DNA of 64,000 nucleotides from Flavivirga algicola (GCF_012910715.1 NZ_JABBHF010000013.1:61498-125497), one strand, 5' to 3'. Counted from the first letter of the stretch, positions 46,273 to 56,204 are shown. The notes: generated by a model not told the origin, from the sequence alone. Made by a program: numbers and translations.

Positions 46273-47163
46273 ATGAGCCATACCATTCTTTTTATTAAAA
46301 TTAATCCTATAGGAACCAGCAATCTTTTCTTGGATTCGGAGATAAAAATTATAGAAGATGTACTTCAAAAAAGTGCCTATAGGGATGAATATACTATTAT
46401 TTCTAAAGGAGCTGTCACCATAGATGATTTACACGAGTATCTAGAAACCTACAAACCCCAGGTATTGCATATTTCGGGGCATGGAGGAAATGGGTCGCTT
46501 TTCTTTCATGATAAAGAAAATTACAAAAAAAATGTCTCTGTACAACAGTTTTGCATGTTTGTAAAAAATTATACAGAACATTTAGAATGTGTATTTTTAA
46601 ATGCTTGTTATAGTCTCGCAGAGATTAAAGACATATCCCCATCTTATGCACCGATATTGATCGGTATGAAAGAGGAAGTGGCTAACACTACAGCAATACT
46701 TTTTTCCAAAGCCTTTTATACATCTTTTTTTTCGGGAAAACCTGTTTCTAAATCTTTTGATTCTGCAATGGGAGTTGTAGGTATCGATGGGTTTGGAGAT
46801 GAAAGGATCCCAGTAATCATGGGAAACACATCCACTACTCATATAAAAAGTAATCAAAGTATAGAAGAACCCCAGAATGGGAGCCCTAAAATGTCTATTA
46901 AAAAAATCTCCAGAACAACGTGGTCGTCTGATTTAACAATTTTAAGGAATACTCTGGCAAACCTATATGTTGATAATGAAGATATAAAACGGATATTAGA
47001 TGAAAGTGCTATTGATATCTCTTCTATTGCTTTTAGCAATAAACCAGTTAATACCTGGCATGGCATACTAAAATATTTATACAAAAGAGCTGAGTTTGAT
47101 AATTTTTTGGAAGTTATCTCAGTGGAAAATCCTGAAATCCAATCAAAATATATAGACAATTAA
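46273..47163 (+). CDS. CHAT protease-like protein with C-terminal EAD1
   Basis: A 296-residue two-domain protein. The CHAT caspase-like domain (about 1-185) has the His-Cys dyad: His70 in VLHISGHGGNG and Cys112 in VFLNACYS. The C-terminal domain (about 215-292) matches effector-associated domain 1: SSDLTILRNTLANLYVDNED, then SSIAFSNKPVNTWHGILKYL. EAD domains are death-fold-like adaptors that bind the same domain in a partner. The protease probably cleaves a target when recruited by the NTPase. It is cotranscribed with the NUC nuclease. CHAT peptidases are known in gasdermin and other bacterial immunity systems, but no gasdermin gene is seen here. Confidence 0.84.
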   Translation: MSHTILFIKINPIGTSNLFLDSEIKIIEDVLQKSAYRDEYTIISKGAVTIDDLHEYLETYKPQVLHISGHGGNGSLFFHDKENYKKNVSVQQFCMFVKNYTEHLECVFLNACYSLAEIKDISPSYAPILIGMKEEVANTTAILFSKAFYTSFFSGKPVSKSFDSAMGVVGIDGFGDERIPVIMGNTSTTHIKSNQSIEEPQNGSPKMSIKKISRTTWSSDLTILRNTLANLYVDNEDIKRILDESAIDISSIAFSNKPVNTWHGILKYLYKRAEFDNFLEVISVENPEIQSKYIDN

Positions 47164-47281
47164 TTTATACAACATATGCAAAATACAGATACTAACCAAC
47201 AATTTTAACCAACGCATCAAGTCGAATCAGACCATTTTAAAATTAGTTTTTTAAATCTCCTATCACCTTACTAAACCAACA

Positions 47282-50200
47282 ATGAGTAAACCTTGGAATC
47301 AACGAAAATATGATCTGGCACGTATTTTAGCAAACGATTTTGATCTTATCACGCTGTTACGTTTTGTTGATGAAATTGGTATAAGCCGAGAAACATTACC
47401 AGAGCCTGGTGGGATAGCAAAATTAGATTATTGTACGCTTTTGCTAGATCAAATTAGACGCCACCAAAAAATAAAAGATTTCATCACAATTCTTATCGAA
47501 AATGCCAGTTATCTAAGTGATAATGAACTACTACAGGAGCTACTTAGGGATGAGAAATCTATATATTCCAGTCAACATATTTCACCTGAGCAACCATTAC
47601 CAGAGAAGGGTTTAGAAACCTTAGGTACACCCGAGCACTCCAATCACGATCAAAGAAAAGAAGAGAGCATCAATTTTTGGAATAAAGAATTGCTTGGCAA
47701 TCATTATCTACATGATGCTAAATTAAGTGCCAATAAATCCATATTAATAATTCTTATTCATGGTTTTAATGAGGACGTTATATCTTCTTGGGCAGATTTT
47801 CCAAAGAAGTTAGTATCTCACTTAAGTGAAGACTGCGATATTCTTACTTGTCATTTTAAGGTTAACGCAAATCAAAATATTGAAGACATATCAAAGACAA
47901 TATCAGGACTTGTAAAAAAAGAGGCCAGTAAGTACATGCATTTATTTTTTATAACTCGTGGTATTGGTGGTGTTATAGCAAAATCAATACTACTAAGAGA
48001 AGTGGTTGACTTAGAGAAAGATAAAATTTCTAAACCGCAAAATTTGCTCCCTTTAGTACTTAGTAAAACCAGATGCCTTTATGAAATTGATGCTTCAACA
48101 AATCGTATTTATTCCAAGGCTTTCTTTGACACCAAATCATACTTAAGGTATAAGTTAGCACTATTAAAAAACAGAATTTGGAGATTCTTTAGTAAGACCT
48201 ATAGAACAAGACTCAAAAAATTTAAAAATCATTTTAAAGAAAGCGTTGAGTATTTCGAGTCTGATGATATAAAGCAAAAGTTTCTTTTATACCTGAATAA
48301 CAATGATATTCCTATTCCAAAATTCATTAGTTTAAGTAGAAAACGTAAAGAAGAAGCCCCTGGCTACCTTCATTTACCCACAAATCGAAATCTCTTTTAT
48401 GGACGAAAAATTAGTGAGGATAAATTGCTCTACACAATAAGAGATAAAATAAATTACTATTTCACTACAGAAATGGCATCGGCTTATTTGACGTATAGAA
48501 GGTCATATTGGCTAGATGCAAACTCCGCTTTGGTCAATGATGATTTTGCTTCTGAAACTGTTAATACTAATTGGTCTACGACTAAAAACAGTCAGAACTT
48601 TGTTTTCGAAGAATTAAAAAATATAGTCAATACCTCTAATCAATCAAGAATTATTTTAACAGGTGCAGCTGGTGTAGGAAAATCATTTGTCCTGAGAAGA
48701 TATGCACGCCATAGATCAAAACTTTACATCCAAGGAAGTTCTAATTACGATTTTTTCTTGTTCTTACCAATGCAGCAAATTTCTGTAGTTCCCGAACATA
48801 TAGGTGATTTTTTGGATGAAAATCTAATAAATGGTGGTTGGGGTTACCTTAGTAAATATTGGAAAGATCTGTTTTTTGATATACTAACAGATTCTAATGA
48901 GGAGAAGGTATTTAACCAAAAGTATTTAGAGCATGACAATAATTGGGAAAAAACGTACCAACCAAATGAAGAATGGTTTGTTAATAAAATCGCGGACAAC
49001 AAAATAGTATTGGTTTTAGACGGAGTTGATGAGTTTTTGATTAATAACCCATGCATTTCCGTTCAATCATTTAATATATTACTAAAAAAAGTAAATTCTA
49101 ATTCTAAGGTAATTCTGGGGTTAAGAAGTACGCTTCCTGCTAAAGAAGATTTGTCGGTATCCAATACTAAAGTTCTTGAAATTTTGCCGTTGACTATTAA
49201 AAATGCAGAAAAGAGGTTTCCTGGAATAGAGAAAATCGTTCAGGAAGTTTCAAAAAGTAAAATGGAGGACTTAATCCTTACACCACTAATCCTTTATAGA
49301 TTAGGACCAATGCTCGAAAATATGGATAGCAAGATGTTTGACTCGAGAACATCTATTTTTATTTCGGCATTAAAATCAATCCTTTTACAAGGTAATTTGC
49401 CCGAAGAATACTCCGTAAATGACTGGTTACAGGCATTATCAATCATATCCTGGATTTTTTATAAGGAGAACTTAGGTGCAGTAAAATTGGAGAAAATAGA
49501 ACAAGATGTTATAGGTTTAAAAGAGAAATGGGGCGAATTAAATCATCAAGATTCACATTGCTTTGAACAAGGGCTCTCAATATTAGAAGACAAGAACTTG
49601 TTGAGTAAACTTATTTCAAGAACCATTTTTCTGAGTATTGGTAAAAACCTTATTAGGTTTGGACACAGGGAATGGCAGGACATACTTGTAACAGATTATT
49701 TAACCCATAGTGTCCTGGCAGAAAATCAAGCAGATCTTAACCAAAGAGTATTTTCAAAGCAGATTTATATAGATTCAGCTGAAGTGCTTCACGCCAAGCT
49801 TGATGAATTGGGGACTAAATTAGAAGCAACTTGGGTAAATAAGGTTTTAAAAAATGCAAATGACCTGATATTAACAAACTTAGTTTCGGTAATTGGGAAT
49901 GGAATTGTTGAAATAACGCAGCCTGCGTTTTTAGCATTGGCCAAACCTATTTTAGATGAAAATTGTTCAGAAGGTCTTCGCATGGTTTTTGTAAGTGGGT
50001 TTGGAAATAGGATTTTAAGGAATGATCCCGCCGATAAATCAGGGGTATTACTTAAAAAGCTTCTCATCGATTTATTATATGAAATGTATACACAACATGT
50101 TATCCCAACACATGTGATCTCTGCTAACATGGCGTGGCTTTATTTAAAGCTTTTCAATCAAGATATTGAAAATATGGATGGGTTTAGGCTTTTTCCAAAT

Positions 50201-50548
50201 GAGGAAGAAGGTGTGAAAATTGTTGCCGATAGCGGTATTTTATGGTCTAACGAAGATGGTAACATTTTAGTAAATAAATCACAGAGAGCCTATCAGGTTG
50301 CTGCCGCTCAGTATCCTTTAGCCGTTAGGTCGGTTCCTTACGAAGAGATTTCATTAACCCATTATTTATTTTTAGTATGTTCTGCTGTAAAGTTTGGTGC
50401 TGCAGACCCTGAATTATTACCGCTTATTAAAGCTGTTTTCTCAGAAAATAGTGGTGTACGTAAGCGTATCGAAGATTTTGGATTTGACGAATTAAAATCA
50501 ATTTTCAATTCATGCTATTTAGCGTGTAAAGAACTAATATATACATGA
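47282..50548 (+). CDS. NACHT-like NTPase with adaptor and pseudo-hydrolase domains
   Basis: A 1088-residue protein with three parts. Residues about 5-85 are a helical adaptor (RKYDLARILANDFDLITLLR) of the EAD/death-like type. Residues about 155-275 look like an alpha/beta-hydrolase (ILIHGFNEDVISSW start), but the nucleophile position reads FITRGIGGVIAKS, so the catalytic Ser is missing. Residues about 455-720 form a P-loop NACHT/STAND NTPase: Walker A GAAGVGKS (Lys467) and Walker B VLVLDGVDEF (Asp580, Asp583, Glu584). The C-terminus (about 750-1088) is helical and HEAT-like, a likely sensor region. It would detect a signal, oligomerise with NTP and recruit the CHAT-EAD1 effector. Domain limits are approximate. 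Confidence 0.83.
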   Translation: MSKPWNQRKYDLARILANDFDLITLLRFVDEIGISRETLPEPGGIAKLDYCTLLLDQIRRHQKIKDFITILIENASYLSDNELLQELLRDEKSIYSSQHISPEQPLPEKGLETLGTPEHSNHDQRKEESINFWNKELLGNHYLHDAKLSANKSILIILIHGFNEDVISSWADFPKKLVSHLSEDCDILTCHFKVNANQNIEDISKTISGLVKKEASKYMHLFFITRGIGGVIAKSILLREVVDLEKDKISKPQNLLPLVLSKTRCLYEIDASTNRIYSKAFFDTKSYLRYKLALLKNRIWRFFSKTYRTRLKKFKNHFKESVEYFESDDIKQKFLLYLNNNDIPIPKFISLSRKRKEEAPGYLHLPTNRNLFYGRKISEDKLLYTIRDKINYYFTTEMASAYLTYRRSYWLDANSALVNDDFASETVNTNWSTTKNSQNFVFEELKNIVNTSNQSRIILTGAAGVGKSFVLRRYARHRSKLYIQGSSNYDFFLFLPMQQISVVPEHIGDFLDENLINGGWGYLSKYWKDLFFDILTDSNEEKVFNQKYLEHDNNWEKTYQPNEEWFVNKIADNKIVLVLDGVDEFLINNPCISVQSFNILLKKVNSNSKVILGLRSTLPAKEDLSVSNTKVLEILPLTIKNAEKRFPGIEKIVQEVSKSKMEDLILTPLILYRLGPMLENMDSKMFDSRTSIFISALKSILLQGNLPEEYSVNDWLQALSIISWIFYKENLGAVKLEKIEQDVIGLKEKWGELNHQDSHCFEQGLSILEDKNLLSKLISRTIFLSIGKNLIRFGHREWQDILVTDYLTHSVLAENQADLNQRVFSKQIYIDSAEVLHAKLDELGTKLEATWVNKVLKNANDLILTNLVSVIGNGIVEITQPAFLALAKPILDENCSEGLRMVFVSGFGNRILRNDPADKSGVLLKKLLIDLLYEMYTQHVIPTHVISANMAWLYLKLFNQDIENMDGFRLFPNEEEGVKIVADSGILWSNEDGNILVNKSQRAYQVAAAQYPLAVRSVPYEEISLTHYLFLVCSAVKFGAADPELLPLIKAVFSENSGVRKRIEDFGFDELKSIFNSCYLACKELIYT

Positions 50549-51549
50549 TGACTATACCACCAAAACTTTTCTTTATTTATCTAAGAAGACAACTTCTTGA
50601 AAACCCTGAATTAAATATAAAGTCTGAAGCTAAAATTAGAAAACGACTCAACAAAAAAAACGAAAGCTTGCCCTTGGGAAAAACCGTTGAAGTTGAGCGC
50701 GTGCATATTAAGGATTTTGTACTTGATGACTGGATAACTGCCAAAAAGTTTAGAAAGCCATTTGTAGTTGAGGGCATATATGATGGTAATAATGTTTTGA
50801 ACTGGGAAGATTTAAAAACAAAATATTCAGATTGTATCGTTCCTGTTCATGAAGAAGCAGAAATTAGTAAAAAATGGCAGTATGTTATTCCTAAAAAGCA
50901 ATCTATAGGGGAGGCTGTATCTAAAATTGAAAAGGGACAAATGGCAAATGTTGTGAGCAGCTCCCAAATTTTTGTTGATTACCCAGAGGTACTAGAGCGT
51001 CTAAACGTAAAAAAATTGAATGCACTATTTGATATGAAGGTTCTTAGGAACGAGATTTTTATTGGAGGTAAAGGCTCTGGATCCGCATTTCATTGTGCAG
51101 GTGGAAGCAATTTCTTTTTGATGGCAAACGGTAAAAAAAGATGGGTGTTTGTAGATCCTAAAGATACGTTGGCTATGTACCCAACTGTAGGTAGAAAAAA
51201 GAGCTCTGCTTTTTTTGGTTCGCCAATTAGTACGACATCTAAAAATGAGGACTATCCGTTATTCGATAAAGTTACTAAGTATCATACGGTTTTAAACCAA
51301 GGAGATCTTTTGTTTAACCCACCATGGTGGTGGCATGAGGTTTATAATGTAGAAGATTCCATTGGCATTCCTATGCGATCTGCTGGAATTCCTTTTTTTA
51401 ATCATATAGGAGGGAGAAGTGTGTTTTTTTCAACACTTTATATATTATCAAATAACCATATTAAGAATTTCTGGGAATTAAGAAGAAAAACGATTCAGAC
51501 AGATGATATTCCTAATGATTCATTTGGGGGTAGAGATACAAATGAATAG
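50545..51549 (+). CDS. Cupin/JmjC-like protein, atypical iron site
   Basis: A 334-residue protein starting at the ATGATG that overlaps the NTPase stop by four bases, so it is translationally coupled. The N-terminal helical part is followed by a JmjC/cupin_8 barrel at about 150-275: AFHCAGGSNFFLMANGKKRW with His183, and LLFNPPWWWHEVYN with His264. In related hydroxylases the first motif is HxD; here it is His-Cys-Ala, so the acidic iron ligand is missing. It could still bind metal in another way or be a non-catalytic subunit. It completes the conflict operon; a decayed second copy of part of this gene is at 56205-56290. Confidence 0.82.
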   Translation: MMTIPPKLFFIYLRRQLLENPELNIKSEAKIRKRLNKKNESLPLGKTVEVERVHIKDFVLDDWITAKKFRKPFVVEGIYDGNNVLNWEDLKTKYSDCIVPVHEEAEISKKWQYVIPKKQSIGEAVSKIEKGQMANVVSSSQIFVDYPEVLERLNVKKLNALFDMKVLRNEIFIGGKGSGSAFHCAGGSNFFLMANGKKRWVFVDPKDTLAMYPTVGRKKSSAFFGSPISTTSKNEDYPLFDKVTKYHTVLNQGDLLFNPPWWWHEVYNVEDSIGIPMRSAGIPFFNHIGGRSVFFSTLYILSNNHIKNFWELRRKTIQTDDIPNDSFGGRDTNE

Positions 51550-51703
51550 CATTTTTTTTAGGTTTAGAGTCCTAGTTTAATTAATAAAAGGAAGATGTCC
51601 ATTATACACCCTAAGCAACATACCTGTTTTCTACAAAAGACAAACTCTAAGTTTTAAATTTGGGGGAGTTTATTTTGATTATAGACGATTTAATAAAAGA
51701 GAA

Positions 51704-51727
51704 GGATATAATTAACTAATTATATCC
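51704..51727 (-). terminator. Hairpin at the end of the TonB receptor gene
   Basis: GGATATAATT (51704-51713) pairs with AATTATATCC (51718-51727) around a four-base loop and overlaps the stop codon of the minus-strand receptor gene. On that strand the hairpin is followed by TTCTCTTTTATT. It lies between converging genes and may act on both. Confidence 0.55.
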
Positions 51728-54146
51728 TAGAGTTTTCATCTTGAGCTCCAGTTCGGGAACTTCCTTTTTTAGCTTTGGAATTTCCAAAGTTATAGGTATA
51801 GCTCAATCTAAATATACTGGACCTTGCAGACTCTGGCTTGTAACTAACATCGAAGATATTATTATATGCTTCTTGAGTTAAACTTCCTATAGATGATTTT
51901 ATATGAATGCTTTTTAGAAGGTCTGTAATAGTAAACTGGATACTACCTCCATTTTTAAAATCTTTTCTAAGCCCTGTATTTAATGAACCAAAACCATCAA
52001 CTTTATAAGATCCGTTAAAATGATTTGAGGTATACCATCCAGATAATTCTAAAGATAAGTTGTTAGTAATGTTAAATGTTTGATTTATATTAAAATTAAA
52101 ATGCAAATAATTATTAGTAGTTTCTTGGGGTGTGTGTAGTAGCTTGTATACTCTGTATCCGAGTGTGCTGTTCCAATTAATATTCCACCAACTTGATAAA
52201 CGCCATGGGATATTGAATTGCATATCTAAACTGTTTTGGTACTCTAAATTTTGAGGAGAAATAATGGCTAAATCACTACGATCATCTTCGGTTACCTGGT
52301 AGTAGGCAATGGGGTTATCTTCTAAAGTGCCTACTAAAGAAAAACTAAGTGATTTATAATTATAAGTAAAGTTTAATGAATTAGTTATAGCTGGTAGTAA
52401 TTGTGGATTACCTGTAAAAACCGAAGTAGGGGAGTTGTACCTTAAATAAGAAGCCAAATCGATATAATTTGGGCGTGTTATACGTTTGGTATATGCCACA
52501 CTCCAGCTAGTAGTATCAGATATGGTTTTGGTAAAAAAAGCTGATGGGAACAATTTACCAAACCTTCTATTTAAATTAGATGCATCAAAAGATTGATTCC
52601 AGTATTCATAGCGTGCTCCAATCTGCAGGCTGAATTGATTGCTCAATTTATAATTTCCTTGTGCATATAGAGCTGCAATTTGTTCTTTAGTTTCTATATT
52701 ACTTATAAATCGGTCATCACTAACAAAAACATCATTTTCTTCAATTTCAATACGTGCTTCATTTTCAGTTTTAGATATAGACCCTTTCAAACCTGCTTCA
52801 AAAACTAACTTTTCATTTACATTGTTTTTATAATCTGCTTTAATTACACCTACATTGATATTGGTTACATTGAAGCCACGGTTTCCTGTATTATAAATAT
52901 CGTCCTCTGGTTGAAATGGTTCACCCAACTCGTTAAAATAGCTACTACTAACGTAATTAGGAGATTGGTTATTGTATTTAATATAATCTGAGGTCATTGT
53001 GAAAGATTGAACTTTGTTTGAAAACTCATAAAATGTTGAGACGTTATAGTTTTTCCAGCTGGATCTACTTATCAAATTGATACGTGCATCTAAATAAGGA
53101 TTTACCTCAAAATTATATAGCCCTCTGTTTTTAGTATTAATAGTTGGGTTAGAACTATTAAGTAATATACTAGCACCCACTACTGAATTTTTATTTAGTT
53201 GATAATCCAAGCCTAAATTTATATTATGACTCCTATTTATTCTAGCGGTTTCGCTGTTAAAATCTATCAAAGTAGTACCACCTATAACAGGAAGAGTTGT
53301 ACTCCCTATACCTCGAAAACCATCAAAAGTATCATCATAAGCAAATGAATAAGTGCCAAACGCTGCTAGCTTTTCGGTACCATAATTTAGAGAGAGACTA
53401 TTGGTTTGTTTAACACCTATACCATAACCAGTAGAAATACTTGTATTACCATGAAATCCTAAATTCTCATTTTTCTTCATTACTATATTTATGATGCCTG
53501 CATTACCATCGGCATCATACTTTGATGAAGGGTTGGTTAGCAATTCTATTTGTTCAATATTATCGGCACTCATACCATTTAACATAGTAATAACTTCTGC
53601 AGTAGGAATACGGATTACTTTTCCATTAATCATTACAGTTGTATTACTTTTTCCATTTAGTGAAAAACTATTATTTCTTTGATCTAAGATAACTCCTGGT
53701 GAACGCTCTAACAATTGTAATGCGGTACTTCCTTTTGTTAGAATGCTTTCTTGTACGTTTACAATACTCCCTTCCTGCGTATTTTTAATTAACTTCTTTT
53801 TTGAGACTAATGTAATGGCATCTAACTCATCAATTAATTCTTTTAGAACAATCTCAGGCATATTTTTAATAGTGTCTATGGTATATTCAAAAGGCGTAGA
53901 TTCCCATGTTTCATATGTCAATAAGCTTACTCTTAAAGTATACACTGCAGTGTTTAAGTTGTTAATATTAAAATTGCCATTTTCGTTAGTTATTACTCCA
54001 TTAATTAAGGTTTTATTATTATCTGCGTATAACATCACATTGGCAAAGGCGATGGGTTTTTGATTGATATCAACTACTTTACCTTTAATTTGTGCGTGTA
54101 TTTTTAGACAACAAAGAAATAGGTAGCATATTGAAAATGATCTCAT
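51720..54146 (-). CDS. TonB-dependent outer-membrane receptor
   Basis: An 808-residue outer-membrane receptor. A signal peptide (about 1-18, ending IHAQ) is followed by a carboxypeptidase-regulatory-like domain at about 20-95 (IKGKVVDINQKPIAFANVML), a plug domain (GSTALQLLERSPGVILD, then NPSSKYDADGNAGIINIVMK), and a barrel from about 225 with alternating aromatic strands to the final FRLSYTYNFGNSKAKK. This is the Bacteroidota OMP_b-brl_3 receptor type, without a SusD partner. It imports a siderophore, peptide or oligosaccharide using TonB energy. It is divergent from a LytS/LytTR pair 193 bases away, which may control it. Confidence 0.9.
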   Translation of the reverse strand: MRSFSICYLFLCCLKIHAQIKGKVVDINQKPIAFANVMLYADNNKTLINGVITNENGNFNINNLNTAVYTLRVSLLTYETWESTPFEYTIDTIKNMPEIVLKELIDELDAITLVSKKKLIKNTQEGSIVNVQESILTKGSTALQLLERSPGVILDQRNNSFSLNGKSNTTVMINGKVIRIPTAEVITMLNGMSADNIEQIELLTNPSSKYDADGNAGIINIVMKKNENLGFHGNTSISTGYGIGVKQTNSLSLNYGTEKLAAFGTYSFAYDDTFDGFRGIGSTTLPVIGGTTLIDFNSETARINRSHNINLGLDYQLNKNSVVGASILLNSSNPTINTKNRGLYNFEVNPYLDARINLISRSSWKNYNVSTFYEFSNKVQSFTMTSDYIKYNNQSPNYVSSSYFNELGEPFQPEDDIYNTGNRGFNVTNINVGVIKADYKNNVNEKLVFEAGLKGSISKTENEARIEIEENDVFVSDDRFISNIETKEQIAALYAQGNYKLSNQFSLQIGARYEYWNQSFDASNLNRRFGKLFPSAFFTKTISDTTSWSVAYTKRITRPNYIDLASYLRYNSPTSVFTGNPQLLPAITNSLNFTYNYKSLSFSLVGTLEDNPIAYYQVTEDDRSDLAIISPQNLEYQNSLDMQFNIPWRLSSWWNINWNSTLGYRVYKLLHTPQETTNNYLHFNFNINQTFNITNNLSLELSGWYTSNHFNGSYKVDGFGSLNTGLRKDFKNGGSIQFTITDLLKSIHIKSSIGSLTQEAYNNIFDVSYKPESARSSIFRLSYTYNFGNSKAKKGSSRTGAQDENSRI

Positions 54147-54338
54147 AATATTTAGTTTTGAGCCAAAGATGTAAGACTAATGCTTTAGATAAAAACAGTA
54201 TTGATGAGTCACTTAAATTTATTGATAAGATGTGTTTTACCTAGTAAAAGATATAATTTTAACCAGTTGTCAACTAAATCGAACCACTCATCAAAATCTA
54301 AGTTTTTACGCTATTTTTAATGTATTTTAGTAGTTCGT

Positions 54339-55472
54339 ATGCTACAATTAAATAATATATACCAGCAAATAGTACGCTACAAAGGACATCACATATTTTT
54401 TTGGGCTGTTTATCATTTTATTTGGTGGTCTATTTATGAAGGAAATGTATTTAGTATATTGCATACTATTACGTTACCACATCTTTTAGTAAAGTTTTTA
54501 GGTTATGTTATTGTACAGGCTTTTGGTGTTTATTTTTGTCTTTACTTTTTAGTTCCTAATTATTTAGAAAAAAGAAAATACTTCACTTTTCTATTAACTT
54601 TATTAGGAGTCGTATTTTTGATGTGTTTAATAATTACCAGTAACTATTATTTGGCTTTGGCTATTGCCGATGATACACATTATGAAGGCTTTAGAAATTA
54701 TATAGATTCTCCTTTAAAGTTGTTTAAGGCCAATGTTTTACCTTCTTGCGTAGCGGCAATAACATTAGGTCTAAGTATAAAGCTTTCTAAAAATTGGCTG
54801 GAAGTACAGAAAAAGCAGCAAGCATTGCAAAAAGAAAAATTAGAAACTGAACTTAGGTTTTTAAAGTCGCAGTTTAATCCTCATTTTTTATTTAATACGA
54901 TCAATTCCATCTTCGTGCTTATAAATAAAAACACAGAAATGGCTTCAGAATCTTTAGTGAAATTCTCTAACCTTTTACGTTATCAGTTGTATGAATGTAA
55001 TTCAGATCTTATTTCTTTAAAGAATGAATTATTATATATTAAAAGTTTCATCGAATTAGAAAGCCTTCGTCAAAATAATGATTTTAAGTTAGAAGAATCA
55101 TATCCAGAACATACTAATAATTTATTAATAGCACCATTTGTGCTAATTCCTTTTATAGAAAATGCCTTTAAGCATGTAACCGAAGATGAATATCAAAATA
55201 AGTGGATTCAAATTCAAATTCAAATTAAAGGCAAAAGCTTAATTTTTAATGTGTCTAACAGTTCTAATTATAACTTGAATGGTCGTTTAATAAATGATAC
55301 GGTTTATAAAGGTTTAGGTCTTAAAAATGTAAAAAGACGACTAGACTTATTGTACACAGGTAACTATGAGTTAAATGTAACGAAACTAAAAGGCTCTTAT
55401 TCGGTGAATCTTAAAGTGAATTTAGAGCAACAGCAACAAGTAAATGTAGAATCAAACAAAGTAGTTATATGA
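54339..55472 (+). CDS. LytS-family sensor histidine kinase
   Basis: A 377-residue membrane histidine kinase. Four hydrophobic segments (about 18-40, 46-73, 82-108 and 130-148) form the sensor, followed by a coiled linker and a His_kinase (PF06580-type) domain. The phosphorylation site is RFLKSQFNPHFLFNTINS with His182. The ATPase part has IPFIENAFKH (N box) and KGLGLKNVKRRL (G box). Its stop overlaps the next gene by four bases (ATGA), the usual LytS-LytTR coupling. It senses an unknown cue at the inner membrane and lies next to the divergent TonB receptor. Confidence 0.93.
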   Translation: MLQLNNIYQQIVRYKGHHIFFWAVYHFIWWSIYEGNVFSILHTITLPHLLVKFLGYVIVQAFGVYFCLYFLVPNYLEKRKYFTFLLTLLGVVFLMCLIITSNYYLALAIADDTHYEGFRNYIDSPLKLFKANVLPSCVAAITLGLSIKLSKNWLEVQKKQQALQKEKLETELRFLKSQFNPHFLFNTINSIFVLINKNTEMASESLVKFSNLLRYQLYECNSDLISLKNELLYIKSFIELESLRQNNDFKLEESYPEHTNNLLIAPFVLIPFIENAFKHVTEDEYQNKWIQIQIQIKGKSLIFNVSNSSNYNLNGRLINDTVYKGLGLKNVKRRLDLLYTGNYELNVTKLKGSYSVNLKVNLEQQQQVNVESNKVVI

Positions 55473-56200
55473 TAAAATGTTTGGTAGTAGACGACGAGCC
55501 TTTAGCACGTGAGTGTATAGAAAATTATATTCAGCAAGTTGATTTTTTAGAATTTGCTGGCTCATGTAAATCTGCATTGGAGTTAAGTTCTGTTTTGGAG
55601 CAAACAAAGGTAGATGTTTTGTTTTTAGACATACAAATGCCAATAATGAATGGATTAGAGTTTTTGAAAGTTGTAGAAAATCCACCTATAACTATTTTAA
55701 CAACAGCTTTCCCTAATTATGCTGTTGAGGGGTTTAATTTAAACGTGTTAGACTATTTATTAAAGCCTATTGTGTTTAATCGGTTTTTTGCAGCAGCTAT
55801 GAAAGTTAAAAAAGCGCTTCATTTACAGTATGAACACCCCACTTCTTTACTAAAAGATGAAGAAGACTGCTTTTTTATAAAGTGCGACGGACGTTACGTT
55901 AAAATTTTTACTCAGGATATTCTTTTTATAGAAGCCATGCAAAATTATGTCATTATACAAACCCATGAAAAGCGATTTATAACACATTTGTATTTAAAAA
56001 ATGTTGCTGAAAAACTGAATCCTGAAGATTTTTTAAGAGTACACAAGTCTTTTATAGTGGCTAAATCTAAAATAGAATCTGCAAGTACTACAGAAATTCA
56101 AATACAATCTTATAAAATACCGATAAGTAGAAGCTATAAGAAAGATACGCTTTTAAAAGTGTTAGATGGCAAACTTTGGGGGGGGATTGGTAAACAATAG
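55469..56200 (+). CDS. LytTR response regulator
   Basis: A 243-residue response regulator. The receiver domain has Asp8-Asp9 (VVDDEPLARE), the phosphoacceptor Asp54 in LFLDIQMPIMNG and the conserved Thr/Lys (LTTAF, LLKPI). The LytTR DNA-binding domain covers about 133-237 (FFIKCDGRYVKIF, then IEAMQNYVII, FLRVHKSFIVAK and IPISRSYK). It is coupled to the sensor kinase and probably regulates the adjacent TonB receptor operon. A fragment of the cupin gene lies directly after its stop codon. Confidence 0.94.
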   Translation: MIKCLVVDDEPLARECIENYIQQVDFLEFAGSCKSALELSSVLEQTKVDVLFLDIQMPIMNGLEFLKVVENPPITILTTAFPNYAVEGFNLNVLDYLLKPIVFNRFFAAAMKVKKALHLQYEHPTSLLKDEEDCFFIKCDGRYVKIFTQDILFIEAMQNYVIIQTHEKRFITHLYLKNVAEKLNPEDFLRVHKSFIVAKSKIESASTTEIQIQSYKIPISRSYKKDTLLKVLDGKLWGGIGKQ

Positions 56201-56204
56201 CAGA

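Noticed and set aside
47164..47281. Small ORF (10 codons) in the gap before the NTPase gene
   Set aside because: It is too short and has no supporting features.
45345..51549. Gasdermin-type system
   Set aside because: A CHAT protease is present but no gasdermin-like small protein gene lies beside it.
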